Positions 1 to 9,259 of a stretch of DNA of 64,000 bases are shown here, piece after piece. The stretch comes from Microbacterium timonense (GTDB taxonomy: Bacteria; Actinomycetota; Actinomycetes; Actinomycetales; Microbacteriaceae). Positions within the stretch are counted from its first letter, which is position 1, and the number at the start of each line of letters is the position of its first letter. The position numbers and the translations under genes are program-made. Location: NCBI RefSeq assembly GCF_900292075.1, contig NZ_OLMV01000002.1:496001-560000 (forward strand), written 5' to 3'. The notes below the pieces were generated by a model, which was not told where the DNA came from, did not search any database, and was given only the letters and a program-made list of their open reading frames with translations.

Positions 1-2
1 CA

Positions 3-866
3 AGGACCGTGGCGGTGCTCGGCGCCGGCACGATGGGATCAGGAATCGCCACGGTGATGGCGCGCGGTGGCCAGCGGACCATCGTCTATGACCTCGATGA
101 TGTCCGGGTGAAGGGCGCGGTGGACTACGTCCACGGCTTTCTCGACAAGAGCCTCGCGCTGGGGAAGATCGGCGCCGATGCGGCCGCGCTCGCCAAATCG
201 AGAGTGACCGGCACGACCGACCTGGCAGATCTCGCCGGGGCCGACGTCGTCGTCGAGGCCGTCTTCGAGGACCTCGCGGTGAAGAAGGACCTCTGGGGTC
301 AGCTGGACGATATCGTCGACGAGCGGACGCTGTTCCACACGAACACCTCTACGCTGTCTGTGACCGCCATCGCCGCCGGATCGAAGCACCCCGGGCGCGT
401 CGTCGGAACCCACTACTGCAATCCCGCCCCGCTGATGAAGCTCGTCGAGGTCGCCGACGGTCGGCACACCGCGGACTGGGCCCACCAGGCGACGCTCGCG
501 TTCCTCTCGGAGGTCGGAAAGACCACGGTGGTCACGAAGGACCGGCCCGGCTTCATCCTCAATCGGTTCCTGATCCCGTGGGAGAACAGCTGCATCGACG
601 CGCTCGAGGCGGGGCTGGGCACGAAGGAGACGATCGACGCCGCCGTCACCGGCGCTCTCGGACACCCGATGGGGCCGTTCCGCCTCCTCGACATCGTCGG
701 TCTCGACGTGCACTGGCAGGTCGCCATGCGCCTCTACGAGCAACTGCGCGAGCCGCGGTTCGCGCCCCCGCCGATGGTCGAGCGCATGATCGCCGCGGGT
801 GACCTCGGCCGGAAGACCGGTCGCGGTTTCTACACGTACGACGACACCACACTCTTCGGCGCCTGA
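3..866 (+). CDS. 3-hydroxyacyl-CoA dehydrogenase (5' end outside window)
   Basis: NAD-dependent oxidation of a 3-hydroxyacyl-CoA to the 3-ketoacyl-CoA. The reading frame is already open at the left edge and enters the Rossmann motif VAVLGAGTMGSGIA at once, so the true start is probably a few codons upstream. The catalytic His lies in GTHYCNPAPLMKLVE, a variant of the family's HFFNP motif. The C-terminal helical domain (NRFLIPWENS, GHPMGPFRLLDIVGLDV) is complete. It is followed after 30 bp by a paralogue on the same strand. Substrate is unknown. The neighbouring crotonase and acyl-CoA dehydrogenase suggest beta-oxidation of a cyclic or aryl acyl-CoA (inference). Confidence 0.85.
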   Translation, partial: RTVAVLGAGTMGSGIATVMARGGQRTIVYDLDDVRVKGAVDYVHGFLDKSLALGKIGADAAALAKSRVTGTTDLADLAGADVVVEAVFEDLAVKKDLWGQLDDIVDERTLFHTNTSTLSVTAIAAGSKHPGRVVGTHYCNPAPLMKLVEVADGRHTADWAHQATLAFLSEVGKTTVVTKDRPGFILNRFLIPWENSCIDALEAGLGTKETIDAAVTGALGHPMGPFRLLDIVGLDVHWQVAMRLYEQLREPRFAPPPMVERMIAAGDLGRKTGRGFYTYDDTTLFGA

Positions 867-896
867 GACGCCTCGATCGGATGGACGGGAGCTGAC

Positions 897-1757
897 ATGA
901 CACTCTTCGGCAACACAGCGGTGGTCGGTTTCGGCAGGATGGGCGGCGGCATCGCGCAGGTGATCGCCCAGAGCGGCCGGAACGTGACGGTGCTCGAGAG
1001 CGACTCCGGGCGCGTAGACGCGGGCTTCGCAGCGGTGCGTGAGTTCCTCGACGCAGGCATCGCGCGCGGCAAGGTCACCGAGGCGCGACGAGACGAGGTC
1101 CTCGGCCGCATCCGGGGGACGACCGCCGTCGAGGAGCTGGCGGATGCCGAGCTCGTGATCGAGGCGGCCACGGAACGCCGCGACGTGAAGCGCGCCATCT
1201 TCGCGGACGTCGCGGCGGTCGTATCGCCGAACTCGGTGGTCGTGACCAACACGTCGGCGCTCTCGGTGTCGGACCTCGCCACCGCGATCCCGCAGCCGCA
1301 GCGCTTCGCGGGGTTGCACTTCTTCAATCCCGCGCAGCTGATGCGCGTCGTGGAGATCGTGAAGGGACTGGCCACGTCCCCCGAGGTCATCGACAGCCTC
1401 GTGCAGTTCGTCGTCGAGATCGGCAAGGATCCCGTGCCGGTGAAGGACCGTCCGGGCTTCCTGGTCAATCGGCTGCTGATGCCGTATCTGAACGATGCGA
1501 TCCAGGAGCTCGACGACGAGCTCGCGACGGCCGAGGACATCGACGTCGCGATCCGGCTCGGACTCGGCTACAAGCTGGGCCCGTTCGAGCTTCTCGACCT
1601 CATCGGACTCGACGTCCATGAGCACGCGACACGCAGCGCCTATGACGCGACCCTCGATGCCGCGTTCGCGCCGCCCCCGCTCCTTCAGGCGATGGTTGCC
1701 GCCGGCAAGCTCGGCAACAAGTCCGGCGGGGGCTTCCGAGAGGCGGTGCAGTCATGA
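897..1757 (+). CDS. 3-hydroxyacyl-CoA dehydrogenase, second paralogue
   Basis: A 286-residue 3-hydroxybutyryl-CoA dehydrogenase-type protein. It has an N-terminal NAD-binding fold with GFGRMGGG instead of the common GAGTMG, the catalytic motif GLHFFNPAQLMRVVE, and a C-terminal helical domain (GYKLGPFELLDLIGLDV). The ATG is preceded by a GGGAGC ribosome site. Its stop overlaps the next gene's start (ATGA), so it is translationally coupled to the crotonase. Two divergent copies in tandem suggest different substrates or stereochemistry rather than redundancy (inference). Confidence 0.87.
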   Translation: MTLFGNTAVVGFGRMGGGIAQVIAQSGRNVTVLESDSGRVDAGFAAVREFLDAGIARGKVTEARRDEVLGRIRGTTAVEELADAELVIEAATERRDVKRAIFADVAAVVSPNSVVVTNTSALSVSDLATAIPQPQRFAGLHFFNPAQLMRVVEIVKGLATSPEVIDSLVQFVVEIGKDPVPVKDRPGFLVNRLLMPYLNDAIQELDDELATAEDIDVAIRLGLGYKLGPFELLDLIGLDVHEHATRSAYDATLDAAFAPPPLLQAMVAAGKLGNKSGGGFREAVQS

Positions 1758-2533
1758 CGCGCTATGAAGACGTGGTCCTCGAACGCCGCGGCCCGGTGCT
1801 GGTCGTCACGATCAACCGTCCGGAGGCCGGCAACAAGCTGCGCCCGCGCACGTGCCTCGAGCTCGTCGACGCGTTCCGCGAGCTCCGCCTCGACCCCGAG
1901 CTGCGCGCGGCCGTGCTGACAGGGCAGGGAGACAGGTTCTTCTGCATCGGCGGCGAACACGACGAGACCACCTCCGTCGACCCGTCCCAGGTCATCCCGA
2001 TCGTCGATGTCTACCAGGCGATCGACACCGTACCGAAGCCGATCATCGCGGCCATCAATGGATTCGCCGTCGGCGGTGGGAACGTCCTCGCCAACGTCTG
2101 CGACCTCTCGGTCGCCGCTGACACCGCTGTCTTCCGCCAGGTGGGACCTATGGTCGGCAGTTTCGACGCCGGGTACGGCACGTGGTACCTGGAGGACTCC
2201 ATCGGCAGGAAGCGGGCGAAGGAGCTGTGGTACCTCAACCGCAAGTACACGGCCGCCGACGCGCTCGCCATGGGACTCGTGAACGAGGTCGTCCAGCCCG
2301 GCGCGCTTCTCGACCGTGCCGTGGAGATCGGAACCGAGATCGCATCGCGCAGCCCGATCGCGATCGGCGCGCTCAAGACCGCGTTCTCCGCTCGTCACAA
2401 CGGCGTCGCAGGGCAGTCGCGGCTGGCGCACGATCAGTACCTCACGCTGTACCTCACGACCCAGGAAGCCCACGAGATGTCTGCGGCATTCGACGAACGC
2501 CGCGATCCCGACCCGGAGAAGTTCTGGCGATGA
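1754..2533 (+). CDS. crotonase-fold protein, MenB/BadI-like
   Basis: A 259-residue enoyl-CoA hydratase/isomerase superfamily protein. Oxyanion-hole segments are visible as FFCIGGEHDE and NGFAVGGGNVLANVCDL. The central block GPMVGSFDAGYGTWYL, followed by AKELWYLNRKYTAADALAMGLVN, closely resembles the 1,4-dihydroxy-2-naphthoyl-CoA synthase (MenB) and 2-ketocyclohexanecarboxyl-CoA hydrolase (BadI) subgroup rather than ordinary hydratases. With no menaquinone genes nearby and hydroxyacyl-CoA dehydrogenases upstream, hydrolytic opening of a cyclic beta-keto acyl-CoA is the best guess (inference). It overlaps genes on both sides by 4 bp. Confidence 0.8.
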   Translation: MTRYEDVVLERRGPVLVVTINRPEAGNKLRPRTCLELVDAFRELRLDPELRAAVLTGQGDRFFCIGGEHDETTSVDPSQVIPIVDVYQAIDTVPKPIIAAINGFAVGGGNVLANVCDLSVAADTAVFRQVGPMVGSFDAGYGTWYLEDSIGRKRAKELWYLNRKYTAADALAMGLVNEVVQPGALLDRAVEIGTEIASRSPIAIGALKTAFSARHNGVAGQSRLAHDQYLTLYLTTQEAHEMSAAFDERRDPDPEKFWR

Positions 2534-3552
2534 CCTGGTTCAACACGCTGCTCAGCGGAGACCAGGTCGAAGTCGTCGACCTCGCGAACGACTGGCTCGC
2601 CTCCGTCTCGGACGTGGATGCCGAGCACGACGACGGTTCGTCAGTGAAGGCGTCGTTCGTCGAATCGGGACTGTGGTCTATCGGCATCGACGAGACTTGG
2701 GGCGGTGGGGGCGCCCCGCTCGAACTGCGTCTCGCCGCATTCGTGGCTCTGGGCGCACACCGGCCCGCACTGGCCTGGGCTTCGGCGCAGGCACACGCGG
2801 CAGTCGAAGCGCTGGGGGCCGCGGATGCCGTCAATCACGTCGCCGCGCTGATCGACGGCATCGTCTCCGGCCAGACGCCCGTGTGCGTCGTCGAGCGCAG
2901 CGCTCCGCAGACGCGACTCGAGATCACGGACGGACACGCGACGGGAAGCGTCGACCGCATCGACCCCGCCGGCACCTCTCCGGCTCTCGTCATCCTCGAC
3001 GGAGATGAGACGGCGTGGCTGGTGCAGCCGCCATCCGTCGGCTCGCTCGTCCCGCTCCGGCGGACCGGGCTGGCGGGAGCATCCACCTCGACGGCAACGG
3101 TGGGCGGTCCAGCGGATCGATTGTCCGGCGTGCCCGTTCCGGCCATCCGTGCGCGCCTTCATCGGGCTGGTGCCGCGATCGCGGCGGGAATCGCCGTCGA
3201 CGCGGCGGAGCGCGCGATCGCCTACTCGACGGAGCGAGTGCAGTTCGGCGCCCCTCTCCGGGCTCTCCCGACCGTGCAGCAATCGCTTGCCACTCAGTCC
3301 GCGCTCGCGCGAGAGTGCGTCACCGCAGTGTTCGACGGTGACAGCCTGTCGCCCGCCGGCGCCGCTTGGTCGCTGCGCGAGAACGTGGAGCGGGCGATCT
3401 CGGTCGCCGCGTCGTCGGTACAGTCACATGGCGGCTACGGCTACATCCGCGAGTACGGTGTCGAACGGCTCCTGCGGGACGCCGTGTCTTTGCGGGCCGC
3501 CACCGACGTCCGCAGCGCGTTCCGCGCATCCTTCGACCTGATACCAGGGTGA
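2530..3552 (+). CDS. short acyl-CoA dehydrogenase-like protein
   Basis: A 340-residue protein starting with MTWFNTLLSG at an ATGA overlap with the crotonase. The C-terminal part carries the acyl-CoA dehydrogenase signature (RVQFGAPLRALPTVQQ around residue 245, then QSHGGYGYIREYGVERLLRDA). The canonical catalytic-base segment after RDA (IYEGT in many family members) reads SLRAATDV, so the usual Glu is absent. The N-terminal and middle domains are also compressed. It may be the non-catalytic partner of a heteromeric dehydrogenase, as in steroid-degrading FadE pairs, or use another base (inference). Confidence 0.78.
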   Translation: MTWFNTLLSGDQVEVVDLANDWLASVSDVDAEHDDGSSVKASFVESGLWSIGIDETWGGGGAPLELRLAAFVALGAHRPALAWASAQAHAAVEALGAADAVNHVAALIDGIVSGQTPVCVVERSAPQTRLEITDGHATGSVDRIDPAGTSPALVILDGDETAWLVQPPSVGSLVPLRRTGLAGASTSTATVGGPADRLSGVPVPAIRARLHRAGAAIAAGIAVDAAERAIAYSTERVQFGAPLRALPTVQQSLATQSALARECVTAVFDGDSLSPAGAAWSLRENVERAISVAASSVQSHGGYGYIREYGVERLLRDAVSLRAATDVRSAFRASFDLIPG

Positions 3553-3625
3553 GGTTCCCACCGTGGAGGGTCAGAACCGCGCGATACGCTCGCCGGACCG
3601 AATGCGCAACGATGCGGAGGGCGGC

Positions 3626-4645
3626 ATGGCAAGCGGCGAGTCACCCCACTGGACGGCGGGGGCCTTCGAGGCCCCCAAGCCGGTCCGCGGTCGCGCAGAG
3701 CTGAAGGGTCGGTACGAATCGTTCTCGACCCGAGGGCTGAACCGCGACGAACGGATCGCGCAGTGGGAGCACCACAACGCTCGAGCGTTGCTGCGCCTGA
3801 CGGCACGGTCCCTCGAGGGGCGGCCGCTCGAGGCGACGGAGGTGAATCTTCGCCTGCCTCAACTGACTTTCGCGCGCGTGGGCGCCAACTCCCACATCGT
3901 GGAGCGGACACCAGCGCACATCGCGGCGGCCGCGGCCGACGGGGCTGCCCTCTACTTCACGCTCGCCGGGGATGCGTTCTTCTATCACCAGGACGGGGTG
4001 CATCTGCAGCGTCCAGGGACGATGCTGGTCTGCGACGTCAACCAACCCTTCATGCGAGGCTTCGCCCAGGGCTTGCACGAGTTCGTCCTCACCGTGCCCC
4101 GGGCGGTGTTCGAAGAAGTGTCGGAGCGCGAGCTCCCGAAGGCTCCGATCATCATGAACTTCTCCGATGCTCCCACCGGAGACGTGCACGCGGCCGCACT
4201 CGCCAGACTCATCCGCCACAGTCTCATGGACGCGGATGCAGAATCCCTGGCCGCGATCGAGCGCAGCGCCCTGGATCTGATGCGCAGTTTGTTCAGCACA
4301 GACGGGGCGAACTCGGCCTCCGCCCGCCGGCGGGCAGCGATGGCATGGATGAAGCGGAACCTCCGCGATCCGTCGATCTCCGTCTCCTCCGTCGCCCGCG
4401 GCATCGGGGTCAGCGAGCGCCATCTGACGAGAGCCTTCGAAGAAACCGGCACGGGCGTCGGGCGGACGATCACCGAACTGCGCCTGTCCCTCGCACACAA
4501 GATTCTCAGCGCACCCGGCTCGATGACCGTCCAGGACATCGCGCAGTATTGCGGGTTCGTCTCGGCGTCTCACTTCAGCCGCATCTTCCGCGAGCGCTAC
4601 GAACAGACCCCGAGCGAAGTGCGGGCGGCGGCCGACCGCATCTGA
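3626..4645 (+). CDS. AraC-family transcriptional regulator
   Basis: A 339-residue regulator with an N-terminal AraC-binding-like domain and a C-terminal double helix-turn-helix. Around residues 270-335 are SVARGIGVSERHLTRAFEE and VQDIAQYCGFVSASHFSRIF, the two recognition-helix regions of the family. The ATG at 3626 follows GGAGGG at good spacing; upstream GTG and ATG codons in the same frame are less well placed. It sits between the CoA-thioester genes and the hydroxyquinol genes, all on one strand, so it probably controls this locus (inference). The effector is unknown. Confidence 0.87.
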   Translation: MASGESPHWTAGAFEAPKPVRGRAELKGRYESFSTRGLNRDERIAQWEHHNARALLRLTARSLEGRPLEATEVNLRLPQLTFARVGANSHIVERTPAHIAAAAADGAALYFTLAGDAFFYHQDGVHLQRPGTMLVCDVNQPFMRGFAQGLHEFVLTVPRAVFEEVSERELPKAPIIMNFSDAPTGDVHAAALARLIRHSLMDADAESLAAIERSALDLMRSLFSTDGANSASARRRAAMAWMKRNLRDPSISVSSVARGIGVSERHLTRAFEETGTGVGRTITELRLSLAHKILSAPGSMTVQDIAQYCGFVSASHFSRIFRERYEQTPSEVRAAADRI

Positions 4646-4754
4646 CGGATCCGGACATGCGCTTGTCCGTTTCCGCCACCGTCTGGCCGTGCGCCCAGAC
4701 GAGGTCGAGACTGGCGGGACGGCCACAACGATCGTGGCGTGCTCGGAGGCATTC

Positions 4755-6566
4755 ATGGCGGAGTTCAACGACGGGATCGCAGCGACCGCGCTGCCCACCG
4801 GTAACATCGCGGAGACCGACGTCCTCATCGTCGGGTCCGGACCCGGGGGCTCATCAGCGGCGCTCGCCCTTGCCACCTACGGCATCCCGAACATCATGAT
4901 CACCAAGTACCGGTGGACGGCCAACACCCCGCGCGCCCACATCACCAATCAGCGGGCGATGGAGTTCTTCCGCGACATGGGCATCGAAGACGAGGTGAAC
5001 GCGCTCGCCACCCCGCATGAGCTCATCGGTGACACGGTGTTCTGCTCATCGATTGCCGGCGAAGAGTTCGGACGCATCCTCACGTGGGGCACGAGTCCAC
5101 AGCGGCACGCCGATTACGAGGCGTCGTCGCCGACGCTCAACTGCGATATGCCGCAGCACCTCCTCGAGCCGATCCTGGTTCGCAACGCCACCATGCGAGG
5201 CACTCAGACCCGCTTCTCGAGCGAGTACGTGTCGCACGTGCAGGACGACGACGGGGTCACGACGACCGTCTTGGACCGGGTGACCGGAAGTCACTACCAG
5301 GTGCGGTCGAAGTACCTCATCGGGGCCGACGGCGCCCGCTCGAAGGTCGCCGCGCACGCCGGTCTCCCGTACGAGGGCGAGATGGACATCGCCGGCTCCA
5401 TGAACATCACCTTCACCGCCGACCTCGAAGAACTCGTCGGTCACCGTCCCTCGGTGCTCTACTGGGTCGTCCAGCCGGGTGCGAACGTCGGCGGCATCGG
5501 AGCTGGTCTGGTGCGGATGGTGCGCACCTGGAACGAGTGGCTCATCGTGTGGGGGTACGACATCACCCAGCCGGCGCCGCAGCTCGACGAGGCCGCCGCC
5601 AAGGAGGTCGTCTACCAGCTGCTCGGCTCCCGCGACATCGACATCCAGATCACCGGCACGTCGCTGTGGGGCAACAACAACATGTTCGCCACCGAGCTCC
5701 AGACGGGACGCGTCTTCTGCGTCGGCGACGCCATCCACCGGCATCCGCCCTCGAACGGACTCGGCTCGAACACGTCGATCCAGGATTCCTACAACCTGGC
5801 GTGGAAGCTCGCCGCCGTTCTGCGAGGGCAGGCGGGCCCCGCCCTGCTCGACACGTACACCGCGGAGCGGGCGCCGGTCGCCCGGCAGATCGTGACTCGG
5901 GCGAACAAGTCCTCGCGCGAATTCGGGGGGTTCTTCGAGGCCCTCGGCGTCACGACCGCCGAGAACGAGCAGGAGATGGTCGCCGCGATCGAGGAGCGCA
6001 AACTCGACACCCCGACGGGACGGATGCGTCGCGAGGCCCTTCGTCAGGCGATGGAGCTGAAGGACTACGAGTTCAACGCCCACGGCGTCGAACTCGGCCA
6101 GTTCTACACCTCCACAGCCGTCGTCTCCGACGGTTCCGAGCGACCCAGCCCGACGCGCGACCCCGAGTTGTACTACCAGCAGTCCACGGTGCCCGGCTCG
6201 CCGCTGCCTCATGTCTGGCTCGGGAACAACCAGCACAAGTGGTCGACCCTCGACCTTGCTCCGTCGACGCGCTTCACCCTGTTCACCGGCATCTCGGGTC
6301 AGGGGTGGGCGGATGCCGCTCCTGTTGTCGCCGAGCGGCTGGGCATCGACCTTCACGCCGTCGTCATCGGACCCGGCCGCGAGGTGGAGGATCTCTACTT
6401 CGATTGGGCGCGCGCACGCGAGATCGACGAGGACGGGGTCATCCTGGTACGGCCGGACAAGATCATCGCCTGGCGCTCCATGTCCCTCGTCGAGGATCCG
6501 GCGCTCGCCCTGGAGGACGCTCTCACGCAGGCCCTGAGCCGCGTGAGCTCCGAGGTTCGCCGGTGA
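4755..6566 (+). CDS. FAD-dependent phenol hydroxylase, TfdB-like
   Basis: A 603-residue group A flavoprotein monooxygenase that hydroxylates a phenolic ring with NAD(P)H and O2. The FAD dinucleotide motif DVLIVGSGPGGSSAALAL is near residue 25, the GADGARSKVA (DG) motif near 195, and the second FAD motif VFCVGDAIHRHPPSNGLGSN near 325. A C-terminal thioredoxin-like domain is present. Overall it resembles 2,4-dichlorophenol 6-monooxygenase-type hydroxylases. ATG 4755 follows GGAGG; an in-frame GTG lies at 4689. With the two downstream genes it would make hydroxyquinol from a resorcinol- or hydroquinone-like phenol (inference). Confidence 0.85.
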   Translation: MAEFNDGIAATALPTGNIAETDVLIVGSGPGGSSAALALATYGIPNIMITKYRWTANTPRAHITNQRAMEFFRDMGIEDEVNALATPHELIGDTVFCSSIAGEEFGRILTWGTSPQRHADYEASSPTLNCDMPQHLLEPILVRNATMRGTQTRFSSEYVSHVQDDDGVTTTVLDRVTGSHYQVRSKYLIGADGARSKVAAHAGLPYEGEMDIAGSMNITFTADLEELVGHRPSVLYWVVQPGANVGGIGAGLVRMVRTWNEWLIVWGYDITQPAPQLDEAAAKEVVYQLLGSRDIDIQITGTSLWGNNNMFATELQTGRVFCVGDAIHRHPPSNGLGSNTSIQDSYNLAWKLAAVLRGQAGPALLDTYTAERAPVARQIVTRANKSSREFGGFFEALGVTTAENEQEMVAAIEERKLDTPTGRMRREALRQAMELKDYEFNAHGVELGQFYTSTAVVSDGSERPSPTRDPELYYQQSTVPGSPLPHVWLGNNQHKWSTLDLAPSTRFTLFTGISGQGWADAAPVVAERLGIDLHAVVIGPGREVEDLYFDWARAREIDEDGVILVRPDKIIAWRSMSLVEDPALALEDALTQALSRVSSEVRR

Positions 6567-7642
6567 CCGTCGTCTTCGACCACACCACGTTGGGGCAGCG
6601 CGTGCTGTTCGGCGCGGGCCAGGCGCTCGAGAACACGGTCGCCGCCGCCGCTGCTCTGCAGGCGGAGCGCGTGCTCCTGATCGCGGACGCCTTCGTGACC
6701 GACCTCGCCGACGCTGTCGCCGCCAGAGTGAACCCCGTCGCGCGGATCGATGATGTGATCCAGCACGTACCGAGCGACCGAGCGGATGCCGCCACAGAGC
6801 TCGCAGAGCATCAAAGTGCGGACGCCATCATCACGATCGGCGGTGGCTCGGCGACGGGACTCGGCAAGATCGTCGCGCTGCGCACCGGCATCCCGATCAT
6901 CGCCGTTCCCACGACCTTCGCGGGATCCGAGGCGACGAATGTCTGGGGGCTGACGGAGAATCAGCGCAAGACCACCGGATCCGACCCGCGGGTACTGCCT
7001 CGCGTCATCGTTTACGACGCGTCGCTGAGCGCCGGGCTCTCCGGACGTCAGGCGGTCGCCTCCGGCCTCAACGCCCTCGCCCACGCGGTCGACGGCTTCT
7101 GGGCGCCGCGCGCCGACCCGATCAACCGGGCCCTGGGCAGCGAGGGGCTTCGTGCGCTCGTGCCGGGACTGCGCGCCGTCGCGCGAGACGGCAATGACAT
7201 GGACGCCCGAGAGCAGACCCTCTATGGCGCTTATCTCGCCGCAGTCGCATTCGCGTCGGCTGGTTCCGGCCTGCACCACAAGATCTGCCACGTGCTGGGC
7301 GGCGCGTACAACCTGCCGCACGCGGAGATGCATGCAGTCGTGCTTCCCTACGTTGCGGCGTTCAACGTGCCCGCCGCACCCGACGCCGGCAGCCGGATCT
7401 CGGCGGCTCTCGACGGTGAGCCGGCAGCACCCGGACTCTGGGCGTTGCGCGAGGAGCTCGGCGCTCCGGCCTCCCTGCGCGAGATCGGATTCGAAGAAGA
7501 CCAGATCTCCGAGGCGGCACTGCTCGCGGCGGAGGCCATCCCGGCATCCAATCCCCGTCAGGCCGCCGTCGCCGATATCGAAAGTCTGCTCCGAGACGCG
7601 TGGGCCGGAACACCGATCACAGAAAGGGAGGTTCCCGCATGA
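6563..7642 (+). CDS. maleylacetate reductase
   Basis: A 359-residue iron-containing alcohol dehydrogenase-like enzyme that reduces maleylacetate to 3-oxoadipate with NAD(P)H. Visible motifs are the nucleotide-binding stretch [20 protein letters not shown], the [16 protein letters not shown] block typical of maleylacetate reductases, and the metal-site regions NALAHAVDG and [11 protein letters not shown]. The GTG start overlaps the hydroxylase stop (GTGA) and its own stop overlaps the dioxygenase start. It performs the step after hydroxyquinol ring cleavage. Confidence 0.9.
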   Translation: MTVVFDHTTLGQRVLFGAGQALENTVAAAAALQAERVLLIADAFVTDLADAVAARVNPVARIDDVIQHVPSDRADAATELAEHQSADAIITIGGGSATGLGKIVALRTGIPIIAVPTTFAGSEATNVWGLTENQRKTTGSDPRVLPRVIVYDASLSAGLSGRQAVASGLNALAHAVDGFWAPRADPINRALGSEGLRALVPGLRAVARDGNDMDAREQTLYGAYLAAVAFASAGSGLHHKICHVLGGAYNLPHAEMHAVVLPYVAAFNVPAAPDAGSRISAALDGEPAAPGLWALREELGAPASLREIGFEEDQISEAALLAAEAIPASNPRQAAVADIESLLRDAWAGTPITEREVPA

Positions 7643-8535
7643 CCGCCACCGCTGACATCTCCGCCGCGCAGAGCGCTCGCGAGGAGGAACTGATCCAGAC
7701 CGTCGTCGAGTCCTTCAGCAATGCCCCGGACGATCGGCTGCGAACGGTGATGCAGGCACTCGTACGGCATCTTCACGCCTTCATCCGTGACGTGCGCCTC
7801 ACCGAGGAGGAGTGGAATTCCGCGATCGCCTTCCTGACCGCGTGCGGACACATCACCGACGACAGGCGCCAGGAGTTCATCCTCCTGTCGGATGTGCTGG
7901 GCGCCTCGATGCAGGTCGTCGCCGTCAACAACGAGGCGTACGCGAACGCGACTGAGGCGACGGTGTTCGGGCCCTTCTTCGACCAGGATGCGCCGCTGGT
8001 CGAGAACGGTGCGGACATCGCGTTCGGGGCGGCCGGCGAACCCTGCTGGGTGGAGGGCACGGTCACAGACACCGAGGGCAACCCGATCGCGGGGGCCCGG
8101 ATCGAGGTCTGGGAAGCCGACGAGGACGGCTTCTACGACATCCAGTACAGCGATGATCGCAAAGCCGCGCGCGCTCGTCTGTTCAGCGATGAGAACGGCG
8201 GATACCGTTTCTGGGGCCTCACCCCGACGCCATACCCCATTCCGTACGACGGCCCCGTGGGCAAGATGCTCGAGGCCGTCGGCCGGTCCCCCATGCGTGC
8301 CTCGCATCTCCACTTCATGGTCACGGCCCCCGAGAAGCGCACTCTCGTCACCCATATCTTCGTGAGAGGGGACGAGTTGCTCGAACGCGACGCCGTCTTC
8401 GGCGTGAAGGAGTCGCTGATCAAGGACTTCGTCTCTCACGACGCGGACGAGGCGACTCCCGATGGGCGCGACCTCGACGGGCACACGTGGTCAAGCGCCC
8501 GATTCGACATCGTCCTGGCTCCTGCGGACGTCTGA
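7639..8535 (+). CDS. hydroxyquinol 1,2-dioxygenase (intradiol)
   Basis: A 298-residue Fe(III) intradiol dioxygenase cleaving 1,2,4-trihydroxybenzene to maleylacetate. It has the N-terminal helical dimerisation domain and a beta-sandwich core. Ligands can be assigned as Tyr166 (GFYDIQ), Tyr199 ([12 protein letters not shown]), His223 and His225 (SHLHF). Their spacing matches hydroxyquinol 1,2-dioxygenases. A strong AAGGGAGG ribosome site lies inside the end of the preceding gene. Catechol as substrate is possible, but the neighbouring maleylacetate reductase favours hydroxyquinol. Confidence 0.92.
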   Translation: MTATADISAAQSAREEELIQTVVESFSNAPDDRLRTVMQALVRHLHAFIRDVRLTEEEWNSAIAFLTACGHITDDRRQEFILLSDVLGASMQVVAVNNEAYANATEATVFGPFFDQDAPLVENGADIAFGAAGEPCWVEGTVTDTEGNPIAGARIEVWEADEDGFYDIQYSDDRKAARARLFSDENGGYRFWGLTPTPYPIPYDGPVGKMLEAVGRSPMRASHLHFMVTAPEKRTLVTHIFVRGDELLERDAVFGVKESLIKDFVSHDADEATPDGRDLDGHTWSSARFDIVLAPADV

Positions 8536-8592
8536 CGCACGTCGGAGAAGGTGGAGTAAGTTGCCGCTTGACCGCTCGACGAAAGGCACGTG

Positions 8593-8808
8593 ATGACTGA
8601 ACACACCTACCGCGTCACCGAGATCGTGGGTACGTCCACCGATGGAGTGGATGCAGCGATCAGAAGCGGGATCGAAAGAGCCGCGAAGACGCTCCACAAT
8701 CTGGATTGGTTCGAGGTCGTCTCCATTCGGGGTCACCTTGAGCAGAACAGCATCCACCACGTCCAGGTGACACTCAAGGTCGGGTTCCGACTCGACGACA
8801 CCGAGTAG
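8593..8808 (+). CDS. dodecin (flavin-storage protein)
   Basis: A 71-residue dodecin, which forms a hollow dodecamer binding FMN, riboflavin or CoA. The whole protein matches the family: TYRVTEIVGTSTDGVDAAI at the N-terminus, the flavin-stacking Trp in NLDWFEVVSIRG, and the C-terminal strand VQVTLKVGFRLDD. GAAAGG lies 6 bp before ATG 8593, which I prefer over the GTG at 8590. Its placement right after a flavoenzyme locus may be coincidence or may reflect flavin demand. Confidence 0.93.
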   Translation: MTEHTYRVTEIVGTSTDGVDAAIRSGIERAAKTLHNLDWFEVVSIRGHLEQNSIHHVQVTLKVGFRLDDTE

Positions 8809-8810
8809 TC

Positions 8811-9259
8811 GAGGCGCACTACACAGCGCAGCGAGGCCGGTACCTCATCACCGCGATCGGCAACCGCGCGATCGCCGACGACTTCAATGAGGACCGCCTT
8901 AAGCACACCGCCCCACAAGCGATCGTGCAGACCGCCATCCCCCCGTCGCATCGCGCTCCAACTCGACGACAACCCCGGCACCCTGGACCACCGTCGTAGA
9001 CCTCACCAGCAGCGACAGCCGCATCATCCCACCCTGGATGGCAGAGGCCGTCATCAAGCGGGGCGTCAAGGACGAACGGTGGCAAGTCATCGAAATCCTC
9101 TACGGCACGGCCGCGCTCGCCGACCTGCCACCCGTCAAACTCATCGCCGCCGAACTGGACATTCCGGAGCGCACCGCCTCCGAGTGGATCCAAAATGCGC
9201 GCGCCGCGGGATGGCTCACCGGCCTCACCTCCAACATCGGGCGGCCCGCTTATGGGTAG
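8811..9259 (+). pseudogene. decayed element-associated gene (two frameshifts)
   Basis: One protein can be read only by changing frame twice. Frame 1 from 8811 gives YLITAIGNRAIADDFNED and KHTAPQAIVQTAIPP. Frame 2 near 8960 gives RRIALQLDDNPGT. Frame 3 from about 8985 gives VVDLTSSDSRIIPPWMAEAV and IAAELDIPERTASEWIQNA, ending in GWLTGLTSNIGRPAYG. The last part looks like a small winged or helix-turn-helix domain. It abuts the broken integrase, so it is probably a remnant of the same mobile element. The function of the intact family is unknown to me. Confidence 0.65.

Noticed and set aside
39..1625. Long minus-strand open frame opposite the first two dehydrogenase genes
   Set aside because: It is a mirror frame of the real plus-strand genes, with Arg/Asp/His-rich composition and no domain. 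The same holds for many other long opposite frames in this high-GC window.
1754..2533. The crotonase gene as a true menB of menaquinone synthesis
   Set aside because: Motifs are MenB/BadI-like, but no other men genes are nearby and the neighbours are beta-oxidation and aromatic catabolism genes.
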